A stretch of DNA of 64,000 bases, from NCBI RefSeq assembly GCF_030232585.1, contig NZ_JASPJX010000007.1, positions 1 through 64,000 on the forward strand, in the 5' to 3' direction. The position numbers were made by a program, and so were the translations under genes. Every line of letters starts with the position of its first letter. Within the stretch, counting starts at the first letter, position 1. This DNA comes from Corynebacterium sp. MSK008. GTDB taxonomy: Bacteria; Actinomycetota; Actinomycetes; Mycobacteriales; Mycobacteriaceae. Positions 8,202 through 17,773 of this stretch are shown here, piece after piece. The notes under the pieces were generated by a model. The model made no database searches, was not told the origin of the DNA, and saw only the letters and a program-made list of their open reading frames with translations.

Positions 8202-8321
8202 ATTGTGCCCGACCAGCAACCGAAAGGTGGCACCACGGCCGTAAGGGTTGCGTACCAAGTTGCGTTGAGAAAACTTCGTCCGCACATGGAACCGGCGCGC
8301 GGTTGCGAGCGTCTAACAGTT

Positions 8322-9473
8322 ATGGATATTCAGCCACAACCGCACGAAACAAACCACCCGACCAGTCCGATCACCCCGTATCCGAGCGCGGATCTCCTCC
8401 GCTCACCGGCGCAACTGATCGCTTCCATCCCAGCCGCATTGGGCTACTTCCCAAATGAGGCAGTGGTGCTCATCAACGCATATAGCCCGCCAGGGGCTAC
8501 TCCGACTCTGGAAATTGGCGCCTACCTCGACGCCGATGTGGGAAACACCGAGAGCATCCAACGCGCGCTGCAGCGCATCCCACTCGTCCGCCATGTGGCC
8601 ACCTTTGCCGTGATTGTGACGCGGGTGCCGGAATCGCAGATGGTTGCGGTAGCTGCGGAGGGGTTGCGAATGGCGGCGGACGCCTTCGGCGAGATCGTCG
8701 AAGCCTGCTGGATCGTCTCTGAAATCGCCGACGGCACGCACTACCAGCTGCTGTTCGGGCCCGACCCGGGTACCGCGGATGCGGTATGGGATTGGGGCGC
8801 AGACTATGAGCAGGGCACCGTGACATCAGTGGCAGCCGCAGAACCGATGCGCCCGCTTATCGACCACGGAGTGCTTCCGGAACTGCACAAAAGCGACGTC
8901 TTCGGCCACTTCGAACCGGTATTCGCGCCAGATGTCGAGGTAGGCGAGACCTTAGCGCGCAGTGCGTACAGGCGCGGAGCGGAACTGTTCACTCTTGTGC
9001 GAACGGACCCGCAAGCAGCGCGCGAGCAGATCACTCAAGCGTGCGGTGTGTACGAAGCCGCGCCAGACGCTCGCCTGATCGACACCGACGGCAGCCTGAT
9101 CGTCGACGATGTGTTCACCAGCCTGGATGACGTCGAGCTTGTCGCGGCCATGCTGACCGGGGGAAGGCTGCGCGATTTCCTCATCGGCGATGCGTTGAAT
9201 CGACCGCGGGCGGCCGGAGCAGTATTTTTGACAATCGCGCGCAACTTCAGCGGGGAAATCAGAGCGAACGCGTTGTGTTTGTGGGGCATGGTCGCCCTGT
9301 CCCAAGGGCTCATCGGCTGGGCCAGCACAGCGCTGGCGTGCGCTGAAGATGAGCTGCCGGGGCACAACTTGTCCGCACTGCTCAGCGGTGTGATGGACAT
9401 CGGACAGGGCCCAAAGGTGCTCGAACTGTGCCGCAAAGGGTGCCTGGACACCTGGAGGGAGCTGGATGGGTGA
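8322..9473 (+). CDS. DUF4192 domain protein
   Basis: A 383-aa soluble protein filling the actinobacterial DUF4192 family, recognisable from the opening SPAQLIASIPAALGYFPNEA and the middle segment WIVSEIADGTHYQLLFG. No catalytic signature, signal peptide or membrane helix is seen. Start ATG 8322 (MDIQPQPHE) is preferred because it leaves a short leader before the domain; an ATG at 8286 is an alternative and neither has a strong ribosome site. It is convergent with galE and divergent from the PAC2 gene. Function of the family is unknown. Confidence 0.85.
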   Translation: MDIQPQPHETNHPTSPITPYPSADLLRSPAQLIASIPAALGYFPNEAVVLINAYSPPGATPTLEIGAYLDADVGNTESIQRALQRIPLVRHVATFAVIVTRVPESQMVAVAAEGLRMAADAFGEIVEACWIVSEIADGTHYQLLFGPDPGTADAVWDWGADYEQGTVTSVAAAEPMRPLIDHGVLPELHKSDVFGHFEPVFAPDVEVGETLARSAYRRGAELFTLVRTDPQAAREQITQACGVYEAAPDARLIDTDGSLIVDDVFTSLDDVELVAAMLTGGRLRDFLIGDALNRPRAAGAVFLTIARNFSGEIRANALCLWGMVALSQGLIGWASTALACAEDELPGHNLSALLSGVMDIGQGPKVLELCRKGCLDTWRELDG

Positions 9474-9491
9474 ACCCGCGCCAGTGCGTGT

Positions 9492-10481
9492 TTAGCGCGC
9501 GGAGTGCGACCGTTCGCCGAGCTGGCGGGTGAACTCCCAGGCGTCCTCGACGATCGTGCGCAGCTGCGTCCGCGTGGGGTTCCATCCAAGCGCGTTGCGG
9601 ATCTTCTCCGAGGACGCGATCAGCGTTGCCGGGTCGCCAGCACGGCGCGGAGCTACCTCCGCCGGGATTGGGTGACCGGTGACCTCGCGGCAAACCTCGA
9701 CCACCTCGCGCACGGAGTAGCCGTCACCGGAGCCTAAGTTGTAAATCTGATGCTGGCCTGGGGTGTTCGCTTGGAGCGCGAGCACGTGCGCGTCCGCGAG
9801 ATCCCGGATATGGATGTAATCGCGCACGCACGTGCCGTCCTTGGTCGGCCAATCGTCGCCGTACATCATGATCTTGTCGCGGTAACCCATCGCCACCTGC
9901 AGCACGATCGGGATCAGGTGCGTCTCGGTGATGTGGTTCTCGCCGATGCCGTTGTACGCGCCAGCGACGTTGAAGTAGCGCAGGCTCGTCGCGCCCAAAC
10001 CGTAGGCGTTGCAGTAGGACGTGATGGCGTAATCGATGGCAAGCTTCGTCGCACCGTACGGGTTAGTTGGCCGGGTCGGCGCGTCTTCCGTAATCGGCAC
10101 GACATCCGGTTCGCCGTAGGTAGCGGCGGTGGAGGAGAAGACCAGGGATGACACGTCGTGGCGCCGCATGGAATCCAGCAGCGCCAGCGAAACGTCGAGG
10201 TTGCCGTGCCAGTACTTGGCGGGGTCTTCCATGGACTCGCCGACAAGAGACTTCGCCGCAAAGTGCAGTACGCCGTCCACCGGTGCGCCGCCATCTGCGA
10301 CGAGCACGTCGTCGATGACATCCTGAATCTCACCTTCGGCAAACGTTGCGCCCTCCGGAACGGCGTAGCGGTTACCGGTAGACAGATCGTCCACGACGAT
10401 CACCTCGTGTCCCGCCTCAAGCAGGGTGGCAGCGCACACGCTGCCCACGTAGCCGGCACCGCCGGTGACAACAAGCTTCAT
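9492..10481 (-). CDS. galE: UDP-glucose 4-epimerase
   Basis: A 329-aa short-chain dehydrogenase-fold epimerase interconverting UDP-glucose and UDP-galactose with tightly bound NAD. Visible features are the Rossmann dinucleotide motif TGGAGYVG (residues 6-13), SSTAATYG (116-123), and the catalytic YxxxK as Y142-G-A-T-K146. UDP-galactose feeds the galactan of the corynebacterial arabinogalactan. It lies 50 bases downstream of dtxR in the same direction; the dtxR-galE pairing is conserved in corynebacteria. The length fits the family (about 330). Confidence 0.96.
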   Translation of the reverse strand: MKLVVTGGAGYVGSVCAATLLEAGHEVIVVDDLSTGNRYAVPEGATFAEGEIQDVIDDVLVADGGAPVDGVLHFAAKSLVGESMEDPAKYWHGNLDVSLALLDSMRRHDVSSLVFSSTAATYGEPDVVPITEDAPTRPTNPYGATKLAIDYAITSYCNAYGLGATSLRYFNVAGAYNGIGENHITETHLIPIVLQVAMGYRDKIMMYGDDWPTKDGTCVRDYIHIRDLADAHVLALQANTPGQHQIYNLGSGDGYSVREVVEVCREVTGHPIPAEVAPRRAGDPATLIASSEKIRNALGWNPTRTQLRTIVEDAWEFTRQLGERSHSAR

Positions 10482-10531
10482 CGAAGGTCCCTTCCGTCCG
10501 TTTTGCGTATTCGCGATTGAGTGTTTGCGCC

Positions 10532-11209
10532 TTAGTCTTCGCGCTCCACGCGCAGAGCGTGCGAGACATCCGCGGTGAGCACGAAGGTTTCACCCTCGTC
10601 GGTGGATACCTCCAGCGCTCCGTCCTCCAACGGCTGCAGATCCACGGTCTGGCCAACGAGCTGGCCGGCGGACTTCGGCAAGGCGCCGTCCTGCAGGATC
10701 TCGCTGATCTGGACCACCTTTGCGCGCACCGGTTCTTTCAGGCGCAAGTCGCTGGCGCGGGTTCCCGCCTGATCAGCGGTGCTGACGGGTGCGCCGAGCT
10801 CATCGAGCGCCGGGATCGGGTTGCCGAAGGGGGAGCGATCAGCGTTGTCCAGCACAGCGACGACTCGACGCTCCACCTCTTCGCTCATCACGTGCTCCCA
10901 CCGGCACGCCTCTTCGTGAACCTGGGCGAGGTCCAACTTCAGTACGTCGGTAAGCAGACGTTCCGCAAGACGGTGCTTGCGCATCACGGCGGTGGCGCGC
11001 CGGCGCCCCTCCTCGGTCAGCGACAGGGAGCGGTCGTGCTCGACCACGATCAGGCCGTCGCGCTCCATGCGCGCAACCGTCTGCGAGACGGTCGGGCCGG
11101 ACTGCTCAAGGCGTTCCGCGATTCGCGCACGCAGCGGCGTAATGCCTTCCTCTTCCAGTTCGTAGACGGTGCGCAGATACATCTCTGTGGTGTCAACGAG
11201 ATCACGCAC
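10532..11209 (-). CDS. dtxR: Iron-dependent repressor DtxR
   Basis: A 225-aa homologue of diphtheria toxin repressor, which binds iron-gene operators when loaded with Fe2+. Starting at GTG 11209 (ribosome site AAGGGAG upstream) places every known metal ligand at its canonical number: M10, H79, E83, H98, C102, E105 and H106. The upstream TTG at 11227 would add six residues and is less likely. The winged helix-turn-helix lies around residues 25-60, the dimerisation and metal core at 65-140, and the C-terminal SH3-like domain after a Pro/Gly-rich linker. It sits between sigB and galE, all on the minus strand, as in C. glutamicum. Confidence 0.97.
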   Translation of the reverse strand: MRDLVDTTEMYLRTVYELEEEGITPLRARIAERLEQSGPTVSQTVARMERDGLIVVEHDRSLSLTEEGRRRATAVMRKHRLAERLLTDVLKLDLAQVHEEACRWEHVMSEEVERRVVAVLDNADRSPFGNPIPALDELGAPVSTADQAGTRASDLRLKEPVRAKVVQISEILQDGALPKSAGQLVGQTVDLQPLEDGALEVSTDEGETFVLTADVSHALRVERED

Positions 11210-11272
11210 TGTGATGCTCCCTTCCAATCGCGGTGCTGGTTAGAGGTCCGAAAACCATTTGGCAATACTTTA

Positions 11273-11320
11273 GCCCAGCACCTGCGGCGGTACCGGTGAA
11301 CCTGAAACAGGATGCTGGGC
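11273..11320 (-). terminator. Candidate hairpin between sigB and dtxR
   Basis: GCCCAGCA (11273-11280) pairs with TGCTGGGC (11313-11320), enclosing a smaller CCTGAAACAGG hairpin. It lies just after the sigB stop on the minus strand and could end or attenuate sigB transcription. There is no T-tract, so this is tentative. Confidence 0.35.
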
Positions 11321-11356
11321 GGGAAAACTTGGCGCGCAGTGTCGCGTAAACGCTGC

Positions 11357-12358
11357 TTAGAGGGCGTAATCGCGCAGGCGGTCGGCGCGCTCCCCGGCGC
11401 GCAACTTCGCCATGACCTCACGCTCAATCTGGCGGACGCGCTCGCGCGACAGACCGAACTGGCGGCCGATCTGGTCCAGGGTGCGCGGCACGCCGTCGGT
11501 CAGGCCGTAGCGCATGCGGATAACGTCCTGCTCGCGCTGCTCGAGGCCATTGATGATGTCCTCGATATCGTCGTGGCGCAGGGTGGTCACCACCGCGTCC
11601 TCGGCGTCGGTGGCCTCGGCGTCCTCGATGAAGTCACCCAATGGCGCTTCCTCGTCCGCGCCGACAGGCATGTCCAAGCTGACCGGGTCGCGGGACTGGC
11701 GCAGCAGCATCTCAATTTTGGATTCCTCGATGCCGGATTCCTCCGCCAGCTCCTCGTTCGTGGGTTCGCGTCCCAGGGACTGGTACATCTCGCGGCGGAT
11801 ACGGGAGAGCTTGTTCACCTGCTCCACCAAATGGACTGGGAGGCGGATCGTGCGCGACTGATCCGCCATACCGCGCGTGATCGCCTGACGGATCCACCAC
11901 GTGGCGTAGGTGGAGAACTTGAAGCCCTTGGAGTAGTCGAACTTCTCCATCGCGCGGATTAGGCCCAGGTTGCCTTCCTGGATGAGGTCCAGAAGCGGCA
12001 TGCCGCGGCCGGTGTAGCGCTTGGCCAGGGACACCACGAGGCGCAGATTGGCCTCCAGCAGGTGGGCGCGGGCCTTGCGGCCCTCCTTCGCTAGAATTTT
12101 CAGGTCGCGCTTCTTCGCGCGGGTCAGCTTCACCTCCGGGTCGTCCAAAAGGCGCTGCGCGTACAGGCCGACCTCGATCTGCTGGGCGAGCTCGACCTCC
12201 TCCTCAGCGTTGAGCAGAGCAGTCTTGCCGATGCCGTTGAGGTAGACGCGGACAAGGTCCGCAGAAGGGTTGTCGTTGGTCTGGTTCCGTCGGCTACCGC
12301 GGTCGACGGTCTCCCCGGAGTCTTGGTTTCCCTGTGCAGCGTGATCCGGTTGGGTCAT
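11357..12358 (-). CDS. sigB: Principal-like sigma factor SigB
   Basis: A 333-aa sigma-70 group 2 factor directing stress and transition-phase promoters. A short polar N-terminus is followed by region 1.2 ([20 protein letters not shown]), region 2 with [20 protein letters not shown] and [13 protein letters not shown], region 3, and region 4 with the -35-binding helix-turn-helix [15 protein letters not shown] near the C-terminus. It lacks the long Lys-rich N-terminal extension of SigA. The ribosome site GAGGAGG precedes ATG 12358. A SigH-type promoter lies upstream (12418-12446), matching the known regulation of sigB in C. glutamicum. Confidence 0.96.
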   Translation of the reverse strand: MTQPDHAAQGNQDSGETVDRGSRRNQTNDNPSADLVRVYLNGIGKTALLNAEEEVELAQQIEVGLYAQRLLDDPEVKLTRAKKRDLKILAKEGRKARAHLLEANLRLVVSLAKRYTGRGMPLLDLIQEGNLGLIRAMEKFDYSKGFKFSTYATWWIRQAITRGMADQSRTIRLPVHLVEQVNKLSRIRREMYQSLGREPTNEELAEESGIEESKIEMLLRQSRDPVSLDMPVGADEEAPLGDFIEDAEATDAEDAVVTTLRHDDIEDIINGLEQREQDVIRMRYGLTDGVPRTLDQIGRQFGLSRERVRQIEREVMAKLRAGERADRLRDYAL

Positions 12359-12417
12359 GTGGCAACGCCTCCTCGGACTAGGTGGAAAAGCTGGGGACAG
12401 CTGGGCAGTCTAGATGT

Positions 12418-12446
12418 GAAACGCTTAGCCGCCACTCAGTGTTCCC
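12418..12446 (-). promoter_or_regulatory. SigH-type promoter for sigB
   Basis: On the minus strand GGGAAC (12441-12446) is followed after 17 bases by CGTTTC (12418-12423). This fits the corynebacterial SigH consensus (GGAA at -35, CGTT at -10). It lies about 60 bases before the sigB start, and sigB is known to be SigH-dependent in C. glutamicum. Assignment is by motif only. Confidence 0.6.
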
Positions 12447-12468
12447 GCCCGCGGGAAATATATTCAAA

Positions 12469-12903
12469 TCACGCTTCAACGATCACGGTAAAGGGCCCAT
12501 CGTTGACGCTCACGACCTGCATATGCGCCCCAAACCGGCCCTCCTCTACATGGATGCCACGCGAGCGCAGCGCATCAGCAATCTTTCCAATCACCGGTTC
12601 CGCGGCGTCGCCAGGCGCCGCGTCGCTCCAGGACGGGCGCCGGCCTTTCGCCGTGCGGCCCATCAACGTGAACTGACTGACCAGCAGCACCGGCGCGCCA
12701 GCGTCTTCCACCGAACGTTCGCCCTCGAGAATGCGAAGCTCCGCGATCTTGCGGGCCACCGTTTCCCACGCGTCGTCCGCGTCCTCTCGGCCCGCGCCGA
12801 CGAGCGCGAGGATGCCGCCGGTGTCGGGGCAGTCGATCGCTCCGACGGTTTCGCCGTCCACGGTCACCGACGCGCTAGTCACACGCGTGAGTACAGCCTT
12901 CAT
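12469..12903 (-). CDS. dtd: D-aminoacyl-tRNA deacylase
   Basis: A 144-aa enzyme that removes D-amino acids mischarged on tRNA. Diagnostic motifs are SQFTL near residue 76 and [11 protein letters not shown] at the C-terminus, close to the usual NxGPFT; the start [18 protein letters not shown] is typical of the family and the length is normal (about 145). It sits upstream of sigB in the same direction but is separated from it by the SigH-type promoter. The large methyltransferase gene lies 29 bases further upstream, also on the minus strand. Confidence 0.95.
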   Translation of the reverse strand: MKAVLTRVTSASVTVDGETVGAIDCPDTGGILALVGAGREDADDAWETVARKIAELRILEGERSVEDAGAPVLLVSQFTLMGRTAKGRRPSWSDAAPGDAAEPVIGKIADALRSRGIHVEEGRFGAHMQVVSVNDGPFTVIVEA

Positions 12904-12932
12904 TAATGCTCCGTTCTTGTGAAAGTTGGTGT

Positions 12933-14492
12933 TTAAAGGTGTGTCAGCTGCGCGATCTCTGCGGGCAAAATCAGCCCGTGGCGCACCAGGTCAACCACCG
13001 CACCCGCCGCATCCGCTTCAAGCTTGTCGACGTCCTCCGGTTGCCCCAACCCGCGCGACGAAGCGTACAGGCCGACCACGTCCCGAAGCGGCAACCCGTT
13101 CGGGTGCAGCCCCGAGATCAGCGAGAGGATGCCCGCGTCGATGGTGTGGGAAAACCGCGGCCCGTCGGTGCGGGTGATGCGCAGCGTCTCATCCGCGAAC
13201 CCCATGCCGAGTTCGGTGTCCGCGAGCTTGATGTCTTCCAGCGCGACGGTCGGCCGGACCACGTAGTTGGCGTCGAGGACGTCGTCGTGGTCCTTGCCGC
13301 GCAGCCAGGCGGTGCGGGTGAAGTACTCCTCCGCCTCCGGGCCGAGCGGGTCTGTGAACGGCTGGGAGAGTTCCTCGCAGGTGATCTCGCTGGGAGCGTC
13401 GCCGATGTCTTCCAGGAGGATCCAGCCGAAGCCCACTGCGTGGACGTCGTTGTCGGCGAAGTGGTCGAGCCACTGCACGGTGCGCGCGACGCCCTCGTCC
13501 GAGCGGGGATCGATGGACTCGTCGCGCAGCCAGGTGGAGACGTACATGCCTGGATCGACCACGTCGCGCTGCAGCACCCAGGCGCTCACACCGTGGGACG
13601 GCAGCCAGGACGCGACGCGGGACTGCCAAGACTGGTCGAGTACATGCACCCAGGAACCGAGGATGTACGCTCGGCCGCCCTCGGTGAGGTGGTCCGGTGC
13701 CTGGCTGAGCACCAGCTCAGTTGCGCCGTCGAGGTCCAAGCCGGAATCGCGGTAGACGTGGCCGACTTCCGGCAGCCCAACCACGAACGGCGGGTTGGCC
13801 ACGATGCGGTCGAATGTCTCGCCTCGTACCGGTTCGAACCATTCGCCCTCGCGCAACTCCACGTTGTCCACCCCGTTGGCCATCATGGTGGCCTCGGCGA
13901 ACTCTAGTGCGCGGGCGTGGACGTCGGTAGCCACCACGCGCGTGGCGGCGTCCGCCTGCGCAAGCGCCTGGATGCCGGAGCCGGTGCCCAAATCCAGCAC
14001 AGAATCCACCGGCGTGCACGGCGTGGCGGACAGCAACGACAGCGACGCCGAGCCGACGCCGAGGACGTGGTCGCGACCCGGGACGTGGTCGGTCATGGAC
14101 GCGTCGAGGTCGGAGAGCACCAGCCTCGGCTTGCCGGCGACCACGTGGGGGCGCGCTTCAACGGCGATGCGGTAGGTGGATGAGTCGGCGACGGGCAGGA
14201 CCAGGTGGTCGTCGATAAGCGAAAGTGCAAGTTTCGGGGTGAGCATGTCGCCCAACGCCTCCGCTGTGGCGGGGCGGCGCAGCAGGAAGAACCTGATCAG
14301 GCGCGACAGGCGCGCGTCGTCGGAACATGCCGCCAGTACGACTCCCGGCTCACGGCGGTAGAGCGCCTCGGTCGCCTCCGGGCCAAGGTGGGCCGCGATG
14401 CCCTCGGCGGTGAAACCCGCCGCATCGAGTTCTGCGGCAAGCGTCTGAGCAACTGCGGGAAGGTGAGGGGAGAGATCATCTGGGGCAGTCAC
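12933..14492 (-). CDS. Class I SAM-dependent methyltransferase (large actinobacterial type)
   Basis: A 519-aa protein with a central methyltransferase domain: the SAM-binding [14 protein letters not shown] lies near residues 167-180 and the [12 protein letters not shown] motif near 233-244. NPPF is typical of enzymes modifying amide or exocyclic nitrogen atoms, such as HemK/PrmC and RsmC relatives. The N-terminal 150 residues form a helical domain found in actinobacterial homologues. The substrate is unknown, although an rRNA or protein glutamine target would be in keeping with the motif. It begins 26 bases after the DUF3099 gene and is followed by dtd. Confidence 0.85.
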   Translation of the reverse strand: MTAPDDLSPHLPAVAQTLAAELDAAGFTAEGIAAHLGPEATEALYRREPGVVLAACSDDARLSRLIRFFLLRRPATAEALGDMLTPKLALSLIDDHLVLPVADSSTYRIAVEARPHVVAGKPRLVLSDLDASMTDHVPGRDHVLGVGSASLSLLSATPCTPVDSVLDLGTGSGIQALAQADAATRVVATDVHARALEFAEATMMANGVDNVELREGEWFEPVRGETFDRIVANPPFVVGLPEVGHVYRDSGLDLDGATELVLSQAPDHLTEGGRAYILGSWVHVLDQSWQSRVASWLPSHGVSAWVLQRDVVDPGMYVSTWLRDESIDPRSDEGVARTVQWLDHFADNDVHAVGFGWILLEDIGDAPSEITCEELSQPFTDPLGPEAEEYFTRTAWLRGKDHDDVLDANYVVRPTVALEDIKLADTELGMGFADETLRITRTDGPRFSHTIDAGILSLISGLHPNGLPLRDVVGLYASSRGLGQPEDVDKLEADAAGAVVDLVRHGLILPAEIAQLTHL

Positions 14493-14518
14493 GCTAAAAC
14501 TCCTGCAGTGCGAAGGGG

Positions 14519-14944
14519 CTATTCGTCGTGGTCGATGATAGCGGGGGAGCTAGACCGGTCCTTCTCCGCCGAATCCAGCGCCGTGCGCTGCTGCTGCGCC
14601 AACATCTGCTGCTCCTGGCGCGCCACCGCCGGCTTGTACACATTCTTCTGACGGGTATCCCGGACTTCGCCCTGCGCGTTGCCGCGCACCACGGCGATCC
14701 ACGGCAACGGCACAGACACCACGAACAAAATGCCGGCGAGCACCCACCAGTTCGCCCACGCCGCAGCAATGGCCGCGACGATAAAAGGCAGGCGCAACCC
14801 CTGCAAAACGGCGTACTGCTTCTCGCGCGACTGCCGGTTTTGCTCCGGGGTGTAGGAAGCATCCGTGATCAGGGCGCGGGATTTCCTGCCCCGGCGTGAG
14901 TGGCGGGAGGCGCGCCCGGTGGTTGTGTTGTCGTTGGCGCTCAT
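14519..14944 (-). CDS. DUF3099 two-helix membrane protein
   Basis: A 141-aa protein recognised as DUF3099 by ALITDASYTPEQNRQSREKQ (about residues 24-43) just before two closely spaced hydrophobic helices (about 50-66 and 68-87). The basic N-terminus and the Gln-rich cytoplasmic tail are hydrophilic. The function of the family is unknown. It starts at ATG 14944, divergent from the DUF3039 gene across a short region with an operator-like dyad. Confidence 0.85.
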   Translation of the reverse strand: MSANDNTTTGRASRHSRRGRKSRALITDASYTPEQNRQSREKQYAVLQGLRLPFIVAAIAAAWANWWVLAGILFVVSVPLPWIAVVRGNAQGEVRDTRQKNVYKPAVARQEQQMLAQQQRTALDSAEKDRSSSPAIIDHDE

Positions 14945-14950
14945 GAACTC

Positions 14951-14977
14951 AGAGGTTAGCCCTCCGGCTTAACCTCT
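14951..14977. promoter_or_regulatory. Operator-like dyad between DUF3099 and DUF3039 genes
   Basis: AGAGGTTA (14951-14958) and TAACCTCT (14970-14977) form a perfect 8-bp dyad with an 11-base centre in the 60-base divergent region. It faintly resembles half of a DtxR-type box (TTAGGTTAGCC) but lacks the right spacing, so the regulator is unknown. Confidence 0.4.
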
Positions 14978-15004
14978 CGCCCAAATTGGGGCATGATGGT
15001 TGCC

Positions 15005-15250
15005 GTGAATACGACGACGAAGACGCTCGAGCGCCCGGACCTCAGGGAAGACACCTCGTCGACCACGGACGACGGCACCCCCAAGTTCTTCCACTACGTG
15101 AAGAAGGACCAGATCGTCGATTCCGCCATCTCCGGCAAAATGGTGGTGGCGCTGTGCGGCGAGACCTTCCCCGTGAAAAAGCAAGCCAAGCCCGGTTCCC
15201 CGGTCTGCCCTGACTGCGAGCGGATTTACAAGGGGCTGCGCCGCAAGTGA
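15005..15250 (+). CDS. DUF3039 zinc-ribbon-like small protein
   Basis: An 81-aa actinobacterial DUF3039 protein. The core FFHYVKKDQIVDSAISGKMV is followed by ALCGETF and VCPDCERIYKGL, giving three cysteines arranged for a small metal-binding site. GTG 15005 is used as the start because the family N-terminus (NTTTKTLERPDL) begins there; two ATG codons just upstream (14993, 14996) are alternatives. The stop TGA overlaps the GTG of the following helicase gene, so the two are translationally coupled and may act together. Function is unknown. Confidence 0.82.
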   Translation: MNTTTKTLERPDLREDTSSTTDDGTPKFFHYVKKDQIVDSAISGKMVVALCGETFPVKKQAKPGSPVCPDCERIYKGLRRK

Positions 15251-17013
15251 CCGCCGCGACTTCTGGGCCCCAGCTGCGCAAATGGCAGCAGGAGGCCCTT
15301 GGTTCGTTTCTCCGCGACAAGCCGCGCGACTTCATGGCGGTGGCAACCCCGGGCGCGGGCAAGACCACCTTTGCGCTGACCCTGGCCTCGCGCCTGAAAG
15401 AGGACAAGACCGTCCAGCGCATCATCGTTGTCGTGCCCACGGAGCACCTGAAGCACCAGTGGTCCGACGCGGCGAAGCGCTTCGGGCTTTCCCTGGACCC
15501 GAACTTCACTAATTCCTCTGCCGTCAACGCCTCCTACGACGGCATTGTGGTCACCTACGCGCAGGTGGGCATGCACCCGTTTAAGCACCACGCTGTGGCT
15601 TCTGCCCGCCGCACGCTGGTGATTTTGGACGAGATTCACCACGCCGGCGACTCCAAGAGCTGGGGCGACGGCGTCTACGAAGCGTACAACGATGTGGAGC
15701 ACCGTCTGGCGCTGACCGGCACACCGTTTCGTTCCGACGACTCGCAGATCCCGTTCGTGCGTTACGTCGAGGACGGCGAAGGGCACTTGGTCTCGCAGGC
15801 TGACTACACCTACGGCTACTCGCATGCGCTTGCCGATGGCGTGGTGCGCCCCGTGGTCTTCCTCGCCTACTCAGGCGAGGCGCAGTGGAAGGACTCAGCG
15901 GGCGAGGAATACTCCGCGCGCCTAGGCGAGCCGCTGAATGCCGAGCAAACCACCCGCGCCTGGCGCACCGCGTTGGACCCGAAGGGCGACTGGATCGCCG
16001 CGGTGCTCACCGCCGCGCACACCAGGTTGATGAAGATCCGCGCCAACATGCCAGACGCCGGCGGCCTTGTTATCGCCACGAACAAGACCACCGCCCGCGC
16101 CTACGCGAAGATCCTGGAGAAGCTGTCCAACACCCCGGTCACCGTGGTGCTGTCCGACGAGCCGGGAGCGTCGGAGCGTATCGACGAGTTCTCCGCCTCC
16201 CGCGACGAGTGGATGGTGGCGGTGCGCATGGTCTCCGAAGGCGTGGACGTGCCGCGCCTGTCCGTTGGCGTCTACGCCACCTCAGCGTCTACTCCGCTGT
16301 TTTTCGCGCAGGCGATCGGCCGCTTCGTGCGCTCCCGCATGCCGGGCGAGTCCGCCTCCGTGTTTCTGCCCTCCGTGCCGGTGCTGCTGCGGCTGGCGGA
16401 GGAGATGGAGGTCTCGCGCGACCACGTCCTGGGCAAACCGCACCGGGAATCCGGCTGGTCTGACGAGCTGCTGGAGCAAGCAAACCGCACCCAGACCGAG
16501 CCGGATGACATGCCGTCTTACGAATCCATCGGTGCCTCCGCAGAGCTGGATTCGCTGATTTTCGACGGCTCCACCTACGGCACACCAACCCAAGCTGGCT
16601 CCGCTGAGGAGCAGGACTTCCTCGGCCTGCCCGGGCTGCTCGACGCCGACCAGGTGCGCACGCTTCTAGCCAAGCGGCAAAGCGACCAGTTGGATGCCCG
16701 CGACGCCGAGGAGCGGGCGCGCAGGGCAGAAGAACGCAAGGCGCGGGAACGGGCGGAGGTGCTCGGCGAGCCGGTGAAGAAGCCCGCGCCAGACCCGGAA
16801 GTGGCAGCCGCCTCTGACGCGACAACCGCCGCGGACGAAATCCCCGCGCTGCGCAAGGAACTCAACGCGCGTGTGGCCATCGCGGCTGGTAAAAGCGGCC
16901 GGCCCCATGGCGCGATCCATACCGAGGTGCGCAAAGCCTGCGGCGGGCCGCCTACCGCGCTGTGCAACGCCGATCAGCTGCGCGAGCGCATAGCCTTCCT
17001 GCGAGACTGGTAG
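15247..17013 (+). CDS. DEAD/DEAH-box helicase with Lys/Arg/Glu-rich C-terminal extension
   Basis: A 588-aa superfamily 2 ATPase of the type III restriction/UvrB-like helicase group. An N-terminal Q-like WQQEALGSFLRDK is followed by Walker A TPGAGKTTF (about residues 34-42), DEIHHAG (motif II, near 126), LTGTPFR (motif III) and QAIGRFVRSR (motif VI, near 355). The C-terminal third contains a charged coiled coil (residues about 475-510) and a short helical tail. It is coupled to the DUF3039 gene by a GTGA overlap; this pair is conserved across Actinobacteria. The nucleic-acid substrate is not known. Confidence 0.9.
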   Translation: MTAATSGPQLRKWQQEALGSFLRDKPRDFMAVATPGAGKTTFALTLASRLKEDKTVQRIIVVVPTEHLKHQWSDAAKRFGLSLDPNFTNSSAVNASYDGIVVTYAQVGMHPFKHHAVASARRTLVILDEIHHAGDSKSWGDGVYEAYNDVEHRLALTGTPFRSDDSQIPFVRYVEDGEGHLVSQADYTYGYSHALADGVVRPVVFLAYSGEAQWKDSAGEEYSARLGEPLNAEQTTRAWRTALDPKGDWIAAVLTAAHTRLMKIRANMPDAGGLVIATNKTTARAYAKILEKLSNTPVTVVLSDEPGASERIDEFSASRDEWMVAVRMVSEGVDVPRLSVGVYATSASTPLFFAQAIGRFVRSRMPGESASVFLPSVPVLLRLAEEMEVSRDHVLGKPHRESGWSDELLEQANRTQTEPDDMPSYESIGASAELDSLIFDGSTYGTPTQAGSAEEQDFLGLPGLLDADQVRTLLAKRQSDQLDARDAEERARRAEERKARERAEVLGEPVKKPAPDPEVAAASDATTAADEIPALRKELNARVAIAAGKSGRPHGAIHTEVRKACGGPPTALCNADQLRERIAFLRDW

Positions 17014-17061
17014 CCCCGCCGGTAGGGTGGCGTGCACCGCAATGAAACGAAAAGATTTGTG

Positions 17062-17691
17062 ATGAGCACCCCTTACAACGGCCAGAACCCCAACGGCCAG
17101 AACCCCAACGGCCAGAACCCGTACGGTGACAACCCCTACGGTGGCGACCAGTACGGCACCAACCCGGCAGCCGGCCACCCGGAGGGTGTTTCCAACTACG
17201 GCGACTACACCGGCCACGAGCAGCTGCAGCCGGACTACACCCGCGGCGAGCCGGGCCACGCCGGCTACGGCATGGCGGGCAGCAACTACAACCAGGCGCC
17301 CACCCCGTACGGCTACGAGGCAGCCCCGCCGCAGCAGAACAACGGTGTGGCTCTCGCCGCGATGATCCTGGGCATATTGTCCCTGCTGGGTCTGCTGTTC
17401 ATCTTCCCGGGCCTGATCCTTGGCGTGATCGCGCTGATCCTGGGCATCGTCGGTGTGAAGAAAGCAAATTCCATCGCTGGCCCGGGCTCCCGCAAGGGCA
17501 TGGCCATCTCCGGCATCGTCATGGGCGCCATCGCCACCATCCTGTCTGCCCTGATGCTGATCTTCGGTTTCTCTGTGGCGAAGCAACTCCTGGACGACGG
17601 CGTCTTCGAGGCGTGCGAGCAGTTCCAGGGTGATAATGAGCAGTACAAGGCCTGCATCGAGGACGAGGTTGACAAGAGCTTGAACAACTAA
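17062..17691 (+). CDS. DUF4190 membrane protein with Asn/Gly/Tyr/Pro-rich N-terminus
   Basis: A 209-aa protein. Residues 1-95 are low-complexity, rich in Asn, Gly, Tyr, Gln and Pro, including a tandem NGQNP repeat. Two membrane helices follow (about 99-128 and 142-168), separated by the characteristic GVKKANSIAGPGSRKGMAIS of the DUF4190 family, and then a short extracytoplasmic tail with two Cys. ATG 17062 is taken because the longer frame upstream is poor. The proline/glycine-rich head may interact with cell-wall or division machinery, but this is inference. It is convergent with sigA, with a shared terminator. Confidence 0.82.
   Translation: MSTPYNGQNPNGQNPNGQNPYGDNPYGGDQYGTNPAAGHPEGVSNYGDYTGHEQLQPDYTRGEPGHAGYGMAGSNYNQAPTPYGYEAAPPQQNNGVALAAMILGILSLLGLLFIFPGLILGVIALILGIVGVKKANSIAGPGSRKGMAISGIVMGAIATILSALMLIFGFSVAKQLLDDGVFEACEQFQGDNEQYKACIEDEVDKSLNN
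17080..17124 (+). repeat. Three tandem 15-bp repeats inside the DUF4190 gene
   Basis: GGCCAGAACCCCAAC is present twice exactly (17080-17094, 17095-17109) and a third time with two changes (17110-17124), encoding the repeated GQNPN. Such in-frame repeats can change in copy number by slippage. Confidence 0.85.
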
Positions 17692-17711
17692 GCACTTGCT
17701 TGACAACGGCT

Positions 17712-17741
17712 AACGCCCTGACCGCGACCGGTCAGGGCGTT
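17712..17741. terminator. Bidirectional terminator between DUF4190 gene and sigA
   Basis: AACGCCCTGACC (17712-17723) pairs perfectly with GGTCAGGGCGTT (17730-17741) across six bases, followed by a short T run on the plus strand and ending in AA on the other side. The genes converge here. Confidence 0.8.
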
Positions 17742-17773
17742 TATGCGTTGCGGGCCAAGCCCACGCTGCGGGT

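Noticed and set aside
14951..14977. DtxR operator
   Set aside because: It contains a GGTTAGCC half-site, but the other half is one base out of register and the 19-bp consensus is not met.
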